Below are positions 8,993 through 17,342 of a stretch of DNA of 64,000 bases, piece by piece. Every line of letters starts with the position of its first letter. Positions within the stretch are counted from its first letter, which is position 1. The DNA is from Buttiauxella sp049686335. GTDB lineage: Bacteria > Pseudomonadota > Gammaproteobacteria > Enterobacterales > Enterobacteriaceae. The stretch lies in the NCBI RefSeq assembly GCF_049686335.1, contig NZ_JBAVHX010000008.1, forward strand, positions 248,001 to 312,000, in the 5' to 3' direction. A model generated the notes under the pieces. The model saw only the letters and a list, made by a program, of their open reading frames with translations, was not told the origin of the DNA and did not search any database. A program made the translations under genes and the position numbers.

Positions 8993-9203
8993 TGATTCGC
9001 GGCGCTTCACCAATCTGCAAATTATCCCACCCAGTTGGTTCTTTTTTGTTTTTAATTCATTCATTTTAATCAATGTGTTAGTGGTTTATCTGCCGTTTTG
9101 TTCCATTAAATGCGCTTAAGTTTACCTTTTGGCAACAAAATACCACCTTTTTGTTTACTTTAAAATTACGACATTGTTCACAAAATGCACCAGGCATAAA
9201 TAC

Positions 9204-9218
9204 TATAGTAATACAAAT
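9204..9218. promoter_or_regulatory. Operator-like element O2 (degenerate)
   Basis: TATAGTAATACAAAT matches O1 at 11 of 15 positions and lies 46 bases before the dehydratase start. Weaker than O1; a secondary site at best. Confidence 0.4.
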
Positions 9219-9264
9219 AGAGCAGCCCACAGACCTGTCTTTTCTCTACCCTACGAGAGTCACT

Positions 9265-10482
9265 ATGAAGATCGAACGTATAAAAGTACTGGTGAGCCGG
9301 CCTGGACGAAATTTTGTTACGGTCAAAATCGAAACGGACGAAGGAATTTATGGTGTGGGTGATGCCACATTAAATGGCAGGGAAATGGCTGTCGCCGCCT
9401 ACCTTGAAGAACACATTGCACCGTGTTTAATCGGCAAGGATCCGCGCAACATCGAAGATATCTGGCAATACCTGTATCGTGGAGCTTACTGGCGCAAAGG
9501 GCCGGTCACCATGACGGCAATTGGCGCGATAGATATGGCGTTGTGGGATATTTTAGGTAAACACGCAGAATTGCCGGTCTGGCAACTGTTGGGAGGCAAA
9601 AGCCGCCAGGGTGTGACAGTTTATGTCCATGCAAATGGTGAAAGCATCGACGAAGTGATGGATAACACGGCGAATTTTATCGAGCAGGGCTACAAAGCGA
9701 TTCGCCTGCAATGTGCTATCCCTTCAACCAAAGGCACTTACGGTACGCTGGAAGGGAAGAAGAATTACTTCGAGCTACAGGGAAATCGCCCGTTGCCGCC
9801 AGAACAGACGTGGTCAACGCGAAAGTATATGAATTTCATACCGGAATTATTCAAAGTTGCTCGTGAGCGCTTTGGTTATGGTATTGATTTATTACATGAT
9901 GTTCATAGCCGCCTGACGCCGATTGAAGCAGCACGTCTCGGGAAATTGCTTGAGCCTTATGATCTGCTGTTTTTGGAAGACACGGTTACTGCAGAAAACC
10001 CGGCGGGATATTCCATCATTCGCCAACACACCACCACGCCGTTGGCTGTGGGGGAAATATTTAACACCATTTGGGATGCGAAAGCGTTAATTGAAACTCA
10101 GTCGATAGACTATATCCGTACGGCGGTATCGCATGGTGGTGGAATTACCCCGATGCGTAAACTCAGTGCTTTCGCAGATCTTTATCACGTAAAAATGGCA
10201 CCGCATGGTGCACCGGATTTATCACCGATATCAACAATGGCTCATCTGCATCTTAATAGTTGGGCACCGAATTTTGGTATTCAGGAATTTGTAGGTTTTG
10301 GTACGCCAGAATTAAATGCAATTTTCAAATATGAATACTCCCTCAAGGATGGAATGTTATTGGTTTCTGATAAACCAGGTTTAGGAATTGATATAGATGA
10401 AGACGCGATGGGGAATTATCCCTATGTCAGATCTTATCTTCCTGTTAGCCGCCTGGAAGATGGAACACTCTGGAACTGGTAA
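9265..10482 (+). CDS. Enolase-superfamily sugar-acid dehydratase (ManD/RspA type)
   Basis: Resembles E. coli RspA and the D-mannonate dehydratases of the enolase superfamily, which dehydrate D-mannonate (or D-gluconate) to 2-keto-3-deoxygluconate. 405 residues from the ATG at 9265, after ACGAGAG. Motifs shared with RspA: PGRNFVTVKI, GDATLNGRE, YWRKGPVTM, a general-base region AIRLQC, LLHDVHSRLTP with the metal Asp and catalytic His, FLEDTV, AVGEIF, and the ending SRLEDGTLWNW. It heads a transcription unit with the symporter 23 bases downstream and has two operator-like sites upstream. Substrate is not certain: RspA-clade members often have low or no mannonate activity. The 3' half is A/T-rich compared with cysH. 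Confidence 0.85.
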   Translation: MKIERIKVLVSRPGRNFVTVKIETDEGIYGVGDATLNGREMAVAAYLEEHIAPCLIGKDPRNIEDIWQYLYRGAYWRKGPVTMTAIGAIDMALWDILGKHAELPVWQLLGGKSRQGVTVYVHANGESIDEVMDNTANFIEQGYKAIRLQCAIPSTKGTYGTLEGKKNYFELQGNRPLPPEQTWSTRKYMNFIPELFKVARERFGYGIDLLHDVHSRLTPIEAARLGKLLEPYDLLFLEDTVTAENPAGYSIIRQHTTTPLAVGEIFNTIWDAKALIETQSIDYIRTAVSHGGGITPMRKLSAFADLYHVKMAPHGAPDLSPISTMAHLHLNSWAPNFGIQEFVGFGTPELNAIFKYEYSLKDGMLLVSDKPGLGIDIDEDAMGNYPYVRSYLPVSRLEDGTLWNW

Positions 10483-10505
10483 ACCTCTGACCTAAGGGTA
10501 CGATT

Positions 10506-12281
10506 ATGATCTATGATACCGCTGTAATTTGTGGTTATTTTATCTTAATGGTGTTGATCAGCTTTATATTTAAAAAGATGGCCAGTAAATCCTCCAGTGA
10601 CTATTTCCGTGGCGGTGGCCGAATGTTGTGGTGGATGGTAGGTGCCACTGCGTTTATGACCCAGTTCAGTGCCTGGACATTTACCGGAGCCGCTGGGAAA
10701 GCCTTCAGTGATGGCTTTATGGTCGCGGCAATATTCCTTGGAAACACCATTGCCTATGGGATTTCATGGTTATGGTTTGCTAAACGTTTTCGCCAGGCTC
10801 GCGTCGATACGGCAACAGAAGTTATTCGCCATCGCTTTGGCGCGCAGAATGAACACTTCTTTACCTGGGTGATTATTCCACTCAGTATTCTGAGCGGTGC
10901 GGTAATGATGAACGCGCTGGCAATATTTGTCAGCACGGTATTTAAATGGGATCTCTCGATAACAATTTGGGTTACCGGGATTGTAGTGTTAATGATCTCA
11001 TTGTTGAGTGGTGCCTGGGGTGTGGTTGCCTCTGACTTTGTGCAAACATTAATTGTCGCCGTAATTTCTATTGCCTGTGCCATTGTTGCCTTGTTTAAAA
11101 TCGGCGGTCCGGTAAATATGGTAACCCATTTCCCTTCCGGTTTCGTTATGGGGCCGAATATGAATTATGGTGTTGTCATATTAGGCTCGGTGATTTTCTT
11201 TATTGTTAAGCAGTTGCAGAATATTAATAATATGCAGGACTCTTATCGTTTTCTTAATGCGAAAGACTCTAAGAATGCGCAAAAAGCGGCATTCTTTGCC
11301 ATGATATTAATGGCTGTCGGGACGTTAATTTGGTTTATTCCACCATGGGTATCCGCGAGCCTTTATCCGGATGCTACCGCTCAATATGCTGCATTAGGTA
11401 ATAAAGCCTCCGATACCATCTATTTAAGCTTTGTCGAACGTGCAATGCCTGCCGGGACTGTCGGTTTATTAGTGGCTGGTTTATTTGCGGCCACCATGTC
11501 CACGATGGACCCTGCGCTGAATCGCAATAGTGGCATTTTCGTGCGCAGTTTCTGGGTGCCAGTGGTTTGTCGACACAAGAAGATAAGCGACCGTGCTGAG
11601 CTTTTTGCCGGGAAAATGTTCTGTATTGTTAATGGCTTGCTGGTGATTATCGTTTCACTGTTCTTCAGCCATCTTGAAGGAATGAGCTTGTTTGATCTGA
11701 TGATGTCGGTGTCGACGCTTGCTCAGGCTCCACTGCTGGTGCCGCTATTCTTCGGTATGTTCATCAAACGGACTCCGCCCTGGGCGGCATGGGGTACGGT
11801 GGTATTCGGCATCTTTGTTTCATGGATGTGTATGGATGTGCTGACGTCGAAAGCGCTGGGGCAGTTACTGGGCATTACGTTTACCAAGCGTGAACTGAGC
11901 GAAATCAATGTCATTATTAACATCATCGCGCATCTGGTGCTGACAGGTGGATTCTTTATCTTCACTAAATTGTTCTACCGCGAAACGTCCTACTCCGCAA
12001 AAGAGCAGCATCAGATTCAAACCTTCTTTAAAAACATCGAAACCGAAGTGGTGGAAGATGAGGAACAGCAAGGGTTTGATCGTCTGCAACGCGAAAAAAT
12101 CGGCTTCATTACGATGCTGATGAGTGGTGGGATGCTGTTGATGGTGCTGATCCCTAACCCGATGTGGGGAAGATTATTGTTCCTGGGCTGCGCCGCCGCG
12201 GTATTCCTGGTGGGCTATTTATTACGCCTGAGTTGTCGTGTTCAACAGGATTCGCCGCAACAGGTTAAAGATCCATTCTGA
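10506..12281 (+). CDS. Sodium:solute symporter family (SSS) transporter
   Basis: Inner-membrane Na+-coupled uptake protein of the SSS/SLC5 family, 591 residues with roughly 13-14 hydrophobic helices. The N-terminal half carries the family pattern (SSSDYFRGGGRMLWWMVG, then FMTQFSAWTFTGAAGKAF) and a mid-protein GLLVAGLFAATMSTMDPALNRNSGIF segment typical of the sodium-binding helix. A cytoplasmic acidic stretch near residue 510 precedes the last two helices. AAGGGTACGATT precedes the start. Oligoalginate transporters of marine bacteria belong to this family, so uptake of uronic acids or short unsaturated oligomers is a reasonable inference from the neighbours; the family alone does not fix the substrate. 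The first part of the gene is A/T-rich. Confidence 0.88.
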   Translation: MIYDTAVICGYFILMVLISFIFKKMASKSSSDYFRGGGRMLWWMVGATAFMTQFSAWTFTGAAGKAFSDGFMVAAIFLGNTIAYGISWLWFAKRFRQARVDTATEVIRHRFGAQNEHFFTWVIIPLSILSGAVMMNALAIFVSTVFKWDLSITIWVTGIVVLMISLLSGAWGVVASDFVQTLIVAVISIACAIVALFKIGGPVNMVTHFPSGFVMGPNMNYGVVILGSVIFFIVKQLQNINNMQDSYRFLNAKDSKNAQKAAFFAMILMAVGTLIWFIPPWVSASLYPDATAQYAALGNKASDTIYLSFVERAMPAGTVGLLVAGLFAATMSTMDPALNRNSGIFVRSFWVPVVCRHKKISDRAELFAGKMFCIVNGLLVIIVSLFFSHLEGMSLFDLMMSVSTLAQAPLLVPLFFGMFIKRTPPWAAWGTVVFGIFVSWMCMDVLTSKALGQLLGITFTKRELSEINVIINIIAHLVLTGGFFIFTKLFYRETSYSAKEQHQIQTFFKNIETEVVEDEEQQGFDRLQREKIGFITMLMSGGMLLMVLIPNPMWGRLLFLGCAAAVFLVGYLLRLSCRVQQDSPQQVKDPF

Positions 12282-12286
12282 CTCGC

Positions 12287-12318
12287 AAAAGCGCCTTTCG
12301 CCAGGCGCTTTTAGTTTT
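12287..12318 (+). terminator. Terminator after the symporter gene
   Basis: Ten-base perfect stem AAAAGCGCCT/AGGCGCTTTT with loop TTCGCC, then AGTTTT. It ends the dehydratase–symporter unit, so the SDR gene downstream needs its own promoter. Confidence 0.88.
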
Positions 12319-12341
12319 CATGTTGAGATTTGATTGGTAGT

Positions 12342-12356
12342 ATTTGTAATACTAAA
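12342..12356. promoter_or_regulatory. Operator-like element O3 before the SDR gene
   Basis: ATTTGTAATACTAAA matches the strong island site ATTAGTCATACTAAA at 13 of 15 positions. It is embedded in a longer palindrome TAGTATT-TGT-AATACTA (12338-12354), 20 bases before the SDR start. Confidence 0.5.
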
Positions 12357-12376
12357 TGACAAATAGAGGTGATCCG

Positions 12377-13153
12377 ATGTTTTCTGATTTACGGAACAAA
12401 CGAGTGTTAATCACTGGTGCATCAGCGGGTGTTGGTCTGGCAGCGGCAGAAGCTTTTTTGCGCTGTGGCGCGAAAGTGGGTATCAACGGCCGTCGTTCAC
12501 CGCAGGAAATGGAGAAGCAACTGCTCGAGCTGCGCGCACAGGGAGGTGAAGTCAGTTATTTTCAGGCCGATCTCACCCAATCTTCTGCCTGCCAGCAGTT
12601 GGTCAGCTCTTTTGTCGAACAGTTTGGTGGCCTTGATGTGCTTATCAACAATGCCGGTGGATTAGGTGGGCGCTCTGGGCTCGAAGGCATTGACGATGAG
12701 TTCTACGACATGGTGATGGATCTCAATGCCCGTTCGGCATTAATGATGACCAAATATGCGATTCCTCATCTTCGTGAGTCCGCAAAATCCAGCGGTGAAA
12801 CCGCTTGTGTCATCAGCACTGGCTCAATTGCAGGGCGTGAAGGTGGGGGTATCGGTGCCGGGATTTACGCAGCATCGAAAGCCTGGTTACACGACATTCA
12901 TCGCAACTGGGTAAAAGAGTTCACCAAAGACAATATCCGGTTCAACATTGTCTCGCCTGGCACTATTGATACCGCCTTCCATGAAGATAAACCGCAGGAG
13001 TTACGCGACAAGATTGCCGGTTCTATCGCGATGGGGCGCTTTGGCCGCAGCGAAGAGGTTGCACCGAGCTTCTTGTTCTTCGCTTCTCACCAGATGAGCG
13101 GCTACATCACCGGGCAGATTTTGGATGTGAATGGCGGACAGATGGCACCGTGA
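12377..13153 (+). CDS. Short-chain dehydrogenase/reductase of the uronate island
   Basis: Classical SDR oxidoreductase, 258 residues, cytoplasmic. Cofactor motif TGASAGVG near residue 14, NNAGG near 90, catalytic Ser in STGSIAG and YAASK as the YxxxK pair, C-terminal GQILDVNGGQM. The start at 12377 is preceded by AGAGGTGAT at ideal distance; the in-frame ATG at 12356 falls in the operator and lacks a ribosome site. In alginate pathways an SDR reduces the unsaturated-uronate product DEH (4-deoxy-L-erythro-5-hexoseulose uronate) to 2-keto-3-deoxygluconate. That role would fit beside the PL17-like lyase, but SDR substrates cannot be read from sequence and other sugar-acid oxidations remain possible. 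It has its own promoter region. Confidence 0.85.
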   Translation: MFSDLRNKRVLITGASAGVGLAAAEAFLRCGAKVGINGRRSPQEMEKQLLELRAQGGEVSYFQADLTQSSACQQLVSSFVEQFGGLDVLINNAGGLGGRSGLEGIDDEFYDMVMDLNARSALMMTKYAIPHLRESAKSSGETACVISTGSIAGREGGGIGAGIYAASKAWLHDIHRNWVKEFTKDNIRFNIVSPGTIDTAFHEDKPQELRDKIAGSIAMGRFGRSEEVAPSFLFFASHQMSGYITGQILDVNGGQMAP

Positions 13154-13273
13154 TGTCCTAAGCGTGTTTTGCAGGGGAGGGATGTCTTAACGCATCCCCC
13201 TTTGATTGCCGTTCTGGCGGAGCCAGCTGCTTAACCGCCTGACAAAGAATGTCCCACTTAGCCGCTCTTTAGA

Positions 13274-13288
13274 TTAGTGGTACACTAA
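13274..13288. promoter_or_regulatory. Operator-like palindrome O4 before the GntR gene
   Basis: TTAGTGGTACACTAA: perfect 6-base arms around GTA, 31 bases before the regulator start. The half-site TTAGT/ACTAA is shared with the other island sites but the spacer is two bases longer. Likely autoregulatory. Confidence 0.5.
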
Positions 13289-13319
13289 CTCCCTTCCTTT
13301 TTTCAGGTATGACAAAAGC

Positions 13320-14015
13320 ATGCAATTCACAACCATTGCCACAACGCAACGCGGTCTGGATGGACTTATTGCCAGCGATATCGCACGCAAAATTCTTTCC
13401 GGGCAACTGTTGCCAGGTGATATTTTGCCCAGCGAAGTGGAGCTTTGTGAACAATTTGGTGTGAGCCGTACGGCATTACGTGAGGCGCTCAAACTCGTCT
13501 CATCGAAAGGATTGCTGGAGTCTCGTCCGAAAGTCGGGACACGCGTTCGTCCGCGTAATAACTGGAACATTCTTGATGTCCAGTTGCTTGAGTGGATGAA
13601 TGGCATGGAAGGCACACTGGAAATGTATCACCAGTTTCTCGAGTTCCGTCGCGTGATTGAGCCGCATGCTACAAGGCTTGCCGCGATAAATGCGACTAGC
13701 GAGCAACGTATTGAGCTTTCCCGTATCCATGAAGAGATGTGTACCGTAGCGAAGGACTTCGACCCGGATCATTGGGTTGATGTGGATACGCGTTTCCACC
13801 GGGCGATTTTCCTCGCGTCGGGTAACTGCTTTTATGCCCCGTTTGGCAATGTTCTGACGACCGTGTTTAAGTGGTTTATCAGCCACTCGTCTAAAGAAGG
13901 CGGCATGTGTCTGGAAGACCACCACCGCATCTATCGTGCCATTATGATTGGCGACGGTGACGCCGCCTATGAAGCGTCCCTGGCCTTGATGACTGCCAGT
14001 AAGCACCGTTTATAA
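13320..14015 (+). CDS. GntR-family regulator, FadR/DgoR-like (FCD domain)
   Basis: Transcription repressor of 231 residues. Winged helix-turn-helix at about 15-80 (IASDIARKILSGQLLPGDILPSE, then FGVSRTALREALKLVSSKGLLESRPKVGTRV), followed by an all-helical FCD effector domain in which the metal-ligand pattern is D-x3-H (DTRFHRAI) with a later His in EDHHRIYRAI. The layout PRNNWNILDVQLLEWM is close to DgoR, the galactonate repressor. It stands beside sugar-acid genes, so a sugar acid is the expected inducer. The palindrome O4 precedes it. Its last six bases overlap the convergent lyase gene, so both must be transcribed toward each other. Confidence 0.9.
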   Translation: MQFTTIATTQRGLDGLIASDIARKILSGQLLPGDILPSEVELCEQFGVSRTALREALKLVSSKGLLESRPKVGTRVRPRNNWNILDVQLLEWMNGMEGTLEMYHQFLEFRRVIEPHATRLAAINATSEQRIELSRIHEEMCTVAKDFDPDHWVDVDTRFHRAIFLASGNCFYAPFGNVLTTVFKWFISHSSKEGGMCLEDHHRIYRAIMIGDGDAAYEASLALMTASKHRL

Positions 14016-16118
14016 AACTTTCACGGTAAACTGCCCTTGTCCTGGGCGGTTATCCACGCTTATCTCCAGCGCTTCACCGTCAACGAAACTGATAACCACT
14101 TTGGTTTGGGCAGCCATATCGTGCTCAAGCACCTCGATTCGTTTCATATGCCCACGTGCATTTCTCGATATTTCAGTCGCCTCATCAAAATAGCCATGGC
14201 TTTCAATCACGGTTGCGAACAGCACGTCATTGCCATGAGTGCGCCATAACCACGCCGGTTCAACACGTAAATTAAACTGCGGATCGCTGGCACCCGTTTG
14301 CGCGACAATCAACTCGCCTCCGTTTGGCATGGCTCCTGTCGCGCTGTAAAAAGTATCGCCATCAAGCCAGGTCAGCTGCGCATTTTCACCTGCTTCAATT
14401 TGGCTGCGTGCGCAATCCCATAAATGCTGATACCCGTTAGCTTTGCCTAATGGATGCCATGATTTCGCATAATCCAACGGTGAAGAAGTATTGATGAGCT
14501 GCCCACGCCCATGCAGGCAATAGTCATACTGATGTTGCCCGGCGCTGCTTAAACTGTACAGATCGAGGAGTAGAGGTTTTTCGCACTGCGGTATGTTGAG
14601 CATCAGCACCGTGCGTTGCTGATTCACGTCTGGCCAGTAATTAAAGCAACGTGCACTCATGCCCTGTCCGAATGGATGGTTGGTAATAAAGAAGTGCGTT
14701 TCACCGTGGTGCAACGCTGCCTGGTCTTTATCGAATTGATGCTGGCAGCCTTCATCCACCACGACGGTATTGTGGGCGAGGGTCTGCTTACAGTAACTGT
14801 TGTTTTCCGGGATGTAGCGCCCGCCAAATTTAGGTTCAATGTTGACCCAGCGACCAAAACCGTAATCGCGCAGGAACTCACGACCGCGATTGTATAAGCT
14901 CAGATGTAGCCCATCGAAATGCCCATGATTTAACGCCGAATGCATGCCAGCGATATTGCCGTGACCACCCCAATACAGCAGCGCCATATTGTCATCCTGC
15001 TGGTTATCCTGCACGCGTAACAAGCCGATTGCACCGCGTTCCCCGTGCTGGCCGTCTCTGATTAATTGACTCGGCCAGGGCGAAGCCTGAACTTGCGCCG
15101 TTTCCAGATGGTCTGCCAGGAGCAAAGCCCCTCGACCCGGCCAGACGGTTGCCTGGAAGCGCGCTAATTCAGCCAGATGGGAGTCTGCGCCGTAATGTTG
15201 CCAGCAAAGACTTACCGCCATAACGGCGCCTTCATCGCGTAAATCCATTGTCTTAGAGGCGTCATTTAAAGCCGGGAGTGTGCCGTCCGGAAATGCCAGG
15301 GCAAATAAGGTGTAGCAGGCGCGCTTAATCAGGCACTCCTGATATTGCCAGATATTGAGTTCAGGCTGGCGACGGGATATCGCTTCGGCTAACAGTAAGA
15401 GAGGACGCAGAGCAAAGCGCTGGTAGTAAAGTCCTTCGATGTAGTAGCCATCTATGGAGAAAAGCTGATCGAGTTGCGCGAAGAATCCGCCGCTTTTGCT
15501 ATTTCGCGCCAAACCATAAAGAGAATTCAGCACCATCTCTTTATCGTCAAGCACGTAGCCACAGATCGCCACCGCCGCAACTGACCACATACCATGGTTA
15601 TGCACAATATCGAAGGTCGCGGCATGAGTGTGCATGGCATCGTGCGCCATCAGGCGAAGTAAATTGCTTTCGATATGCCTGATTTGTTCAGATGTGCATT
15701 CGGGTTTTACGCAGTGCCAGGCTTCTGCGGCATACAGTAAAAACATATGTTCGTTGAGCGTCTGGTGAAATAACCGGCCCGGCGGATTACTGTCATGGCT
15801 GATGGCATCGCCTAGTTGTGGATAGCGGTCGGCATAAGCGCTGAGGATCTCAATCACGGCATCTTTATAACCTCGGTCTTGTGTTATCAGCCACAGACGA
15901 CCCGCCAGATTCATCATCTGGTAATTGAATTTGTGCTGCATATGTTCCGGTCCGCCACCTTCACCGTGTCCGGGTACCGATAGCGGAGTCTTCAACCATT
16001 GCTCTACTTGCTGTTGCTGATGACGCAAGGTGTGGCCCAATAACGTGTTGCACTTTAAATGGGCGCGCAGAGCTGTGGCATCGTCGTTATCGATAAAGAG
16101 TGGGGAACAGGTAGACAT
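14010..16118 (-). CDS. PL17-like oligo-uronate (oligoalginate) lyase, cytoplasmic
   Basis: Heparinase II/III-fold polysaccharide lyase, 702 residues. N-terminal helical barrel to about residue 330, then beta-sandwich. I recognise the PL17 oligoalginate-lyase pattern: IVHNHGMWS supplies the Asn-His pair; DGYYIEGLYYQRFALRP supplies the catalytic Tyr; NHGHFDGLHLSLYNRG and EPKFGGRYIPENNSYCKQT with AHNTVVVDE follow. PL17 enzymes cut unsaturated monomers from short alginate (polymannuronate-rich) chains. There is no signal peptide, so it should act in the cytoplasm on imported oligomers. It faces the other island genes and overlaps the regulator by six bases. Two island operators lie upstream. Related polyuronates (glucuronan, hyaluronan-derived chains) cannot be excluded. 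Confidence 0.82.
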   Translation of the reverse strand: MSTCSPLFIDNDDATALRAHLKCNTLLGHTLRHQQQQVEQWLKTPLSVPGHGEGGGPEHMQHKFNYQMMNLAGRLWLITQDRGYKDAVIEILSAYADRYPQLGDAISHDSNPPGRLFHQTLNEHMFLLYAAEAWHCVKPECTSEQIRHIESNLLRLMAHDAMHTHAATFDIVHNHGMWSVAAVAICGYVLDDKEMVLNSLYGLARNSKSGGFFAQLDQLFSIDGYYIEGLYYQRFALRPLLLLAEAISRRQPELNIWQYQECLIKRACYTLFALAFPDGTLPALNDASKTMDLRDEGAVMAVSLCWQHYGADSHLAELARFQATVWPGRGALLLADHLETAQVQASPWPSQLIRDGQHGERGAIGLLRVQDNQQDDNMALLYWGGHGNIAGMHSALNHGHFDGLHLSLYNRGREFLRDYGFGRWVNIEPKFGGRYIPENNSYCKQTLAHNTVVVDEGCQHQFDKDQAALHHGETHFFITNHPFGQGMSARCFNYWPDVNQQRTVLMLNIPQCEKPLLLDLYSLSSAGQHQYDYCLHGRGQLINTSSPLDYAKSWHPLGKANGYQHLWDCARSQIEAGENAQLTWLDGDTFYSATGAMPNGGELIVAQTGASDPQFNLRVEPAWLWRTHGNDVLFATVIESHGYFDEATEISRNARGHMKRIEVLEHDMAAQTKVVISFVDGEALEISVDNRPGQGQFTVKVL

Positions 16119-16137
16119 AGCATTCTCTCTGATACTT

Positions 16138-16152
16138 ATTAGTATGACTATT
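16138..16152. promoter_or_regulatory. Operator-like palindrome O5, lyase promoter
   Basis: Read on the minus strand it is AATAGTCATACTAAT, 14 of 15 identical to O1. It ends about 20 bases before the lyase ATG, where a repressor would block initiation. Confidence 0.6.
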
Positions 16153-16245
16153 TAAGTGGGTCAACTTGAGAATTGTCCAGATCAAAGCGTAAATTTGGTT
16201 GTTGGAAGGTGATTTTTGTTGTGTTGGTCACAGGGGAGGACTTTT

Positions 16246-16260
16246 ATTAGTCATACTAAA
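16246..16260. promoter_or_regulatory. Operator-like palindrome O6, distal lyase site
   Basis: ATTAGTCATACTAAA, 14 of 15 identical to O1, centred 108 bases upstream of O5. The pair could support repression by DNA looping. It abuts the hairpin behind iap, marking the right border of the island. Confidence 0.55.
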
Positions 16261-16287
16261 GGCCGTGGATTACAAAACTCCACGGCC
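16261..16287 (-). terminator. Hairpin after iap
   Basis: Nine-base perfect stem GGCCGTGGA/TCCACGGCC, followed on the minus strand by TTTA. Probable terminator of iap with a short T tract. Confidence 0.6.
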
Positions 16288-16301
16288 TGATTATGGCAGA
16301 A

Positions 16302-17342
16302 TTAATGCTTCGCTTTTGCCAGCTCTTTCACCAGTGGCAACATGACGCGCACGACGTCGCGGCTACGTTTTTCTATGCGATGCGGTAACCATTTATCCAG
16401 ATACTGCTGGTTATCAATCAAAGCATTATGCCAACTGGTGCCATCAGGGAACGCTTTGCTTTTGGCGCGTTGTTGGTAACCATCTTTCTTGCCGAGTGAC
16501 CAGTTGGTGGCTTCCACTGACAATACCGGGATCCCGGCGTTATCGAATACGTCATCATCGCTACAGCAGCCGGTACCTTTTGGATAGCTGGTATTCAGGC
16601 CTGGGTTGGTCGTAGCACTAACATGCAGCTGACGGGCCAGCGCTAACGCACGATCGCGCGTCATTTTGCTGACGGCGGTTGGCGTTGATTTACCGCTGTT
16701 GAAGTAAAGCTTATCGCCGACAATCAGGTTATCGAGGTTAATCACCAGCAAGGTATTTTTCTTCTCGCTGGCACTCATCCGTTTCAGCACATCTTCCGCG
16801 CCCAGGGTGCCAATTTCTTCACCGCTGGTGGCGATAAAACGAATGCCGTAGCGTGTCGGAATATCCTTCAAGCGGGTGGCCAGTTCCAGCATCACGCCAA
16901 GGCCTGAAGCATTGTCATCCACGCCCTGTAGCGTCAAACCACCAAGATTGTTATTCACATCGTTATCGTTGAGCGGCGTGTAAGTATCGAGATGCGCCAT
17001 GATAATGATTTGCTGGGGCTCAATACCTTCCCGCGCAGCAATCACTGAGCTTGCACTGACGTTATGCCAGTTCTTATGACCATCTTTAGTGGTGTAAAGG
17101 TAACGGGTATTAAAACGGCGAATATCGCTTTGGTAGCCAAGCTGTATAAATTGTTGATTAAGGTAATCCGCGGCCATCATTTCCGCAGGACTGCCTGTCA
17201 TTCTCCCTGGAAACACCGTTGCAATGTGACGCGTTTGTTGTCCGGCAATTTCGCCCATTGGCGACGTAACGGCATAAGCCGGTAAGGTGCAGCCAATCCC
17301 TAACGCCAGGCTGGTAAGCGAGTGGCGCAATGCGGAAAACAT
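16302..17342 (-). CDS. iap: Alkaline phosphatase isozyme conversion aminopeptidase
   Basis: Periplasmic M28-family zinc aminopeptidase that trims the N-terminal Arg of alkaline phosphatase in E. coli. 346 residues. Signal peptide with hydrophobic core LTSLALGIGCTLPAYA ending about residue 24. Zinc-site motifs: IMAHLDTYTP, GVDDNASG, ATSGEEIG, and a C-terminal His in GTSWHNAL. It sits between the accessory island and the divergent cysDNC operon; in E. coli K-12 the CRISPR-associated genes lie on its other side. Confidence 0.94.
   Translation of the reverse strand: MFSALRHSLTSLALGIGCTLPAYAVTSPMGEIAGQQTRHIATVFPGRMTGSPAEMMAADYLNQQFIQLGYQSDIRRFNTRYLYTTKDGHKNWHNVSASSVIAAREGIEPQQIIIMAHLDTYTPLNDNDVNNNLGGLTLQGVDDNASGLGVMLELATRLKDIPTRYGIRFIATSGEEIGTLGAEDVLKRMSASEKKNTLLVINLDNLIVGDKLYFNSGKSTPTAVSKMTRDRALALARQLHVSATTNPGLNTSYPKGTGCCSDDDVFDNAGIPVLSVEATNWSLGKKDGYQQRAKSKAFPDGTSWHNALIDNQQYLDKWLPHRIEKRSRDVVRVMLPLVKELAKAKH

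Larger units (their letters stand above)
8953..9264 (+). promoter_or_regulatory. AT-rich promoter region of the uronate island
   Basis: About 310 bases, noticeably A/T-rich, with no convincing gene. It holds two copies of the island palindrome (8978-8992 and 9204-9218) ahead of the dehydratase gene. A short hydrophobic reading frame (8937-9119) begins inside the cysH terminator and lacks a ribosome site, so I do not call it. Confidence 0.6.

Noticed and set aside
8937..9119. 60-codon hydrophobic frame after cysH
   Set aside because: Starts inside the cysH terminator with no ribosome site and crosses operator O1; A/T-rich DNA favours such frames.
12356..12376. Upstream start for the SDR gene
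   Set aside because: It lies in the operator palindrome and lacks a ribosome site; ATG 12377 has AGAGGTGAT at good distance.
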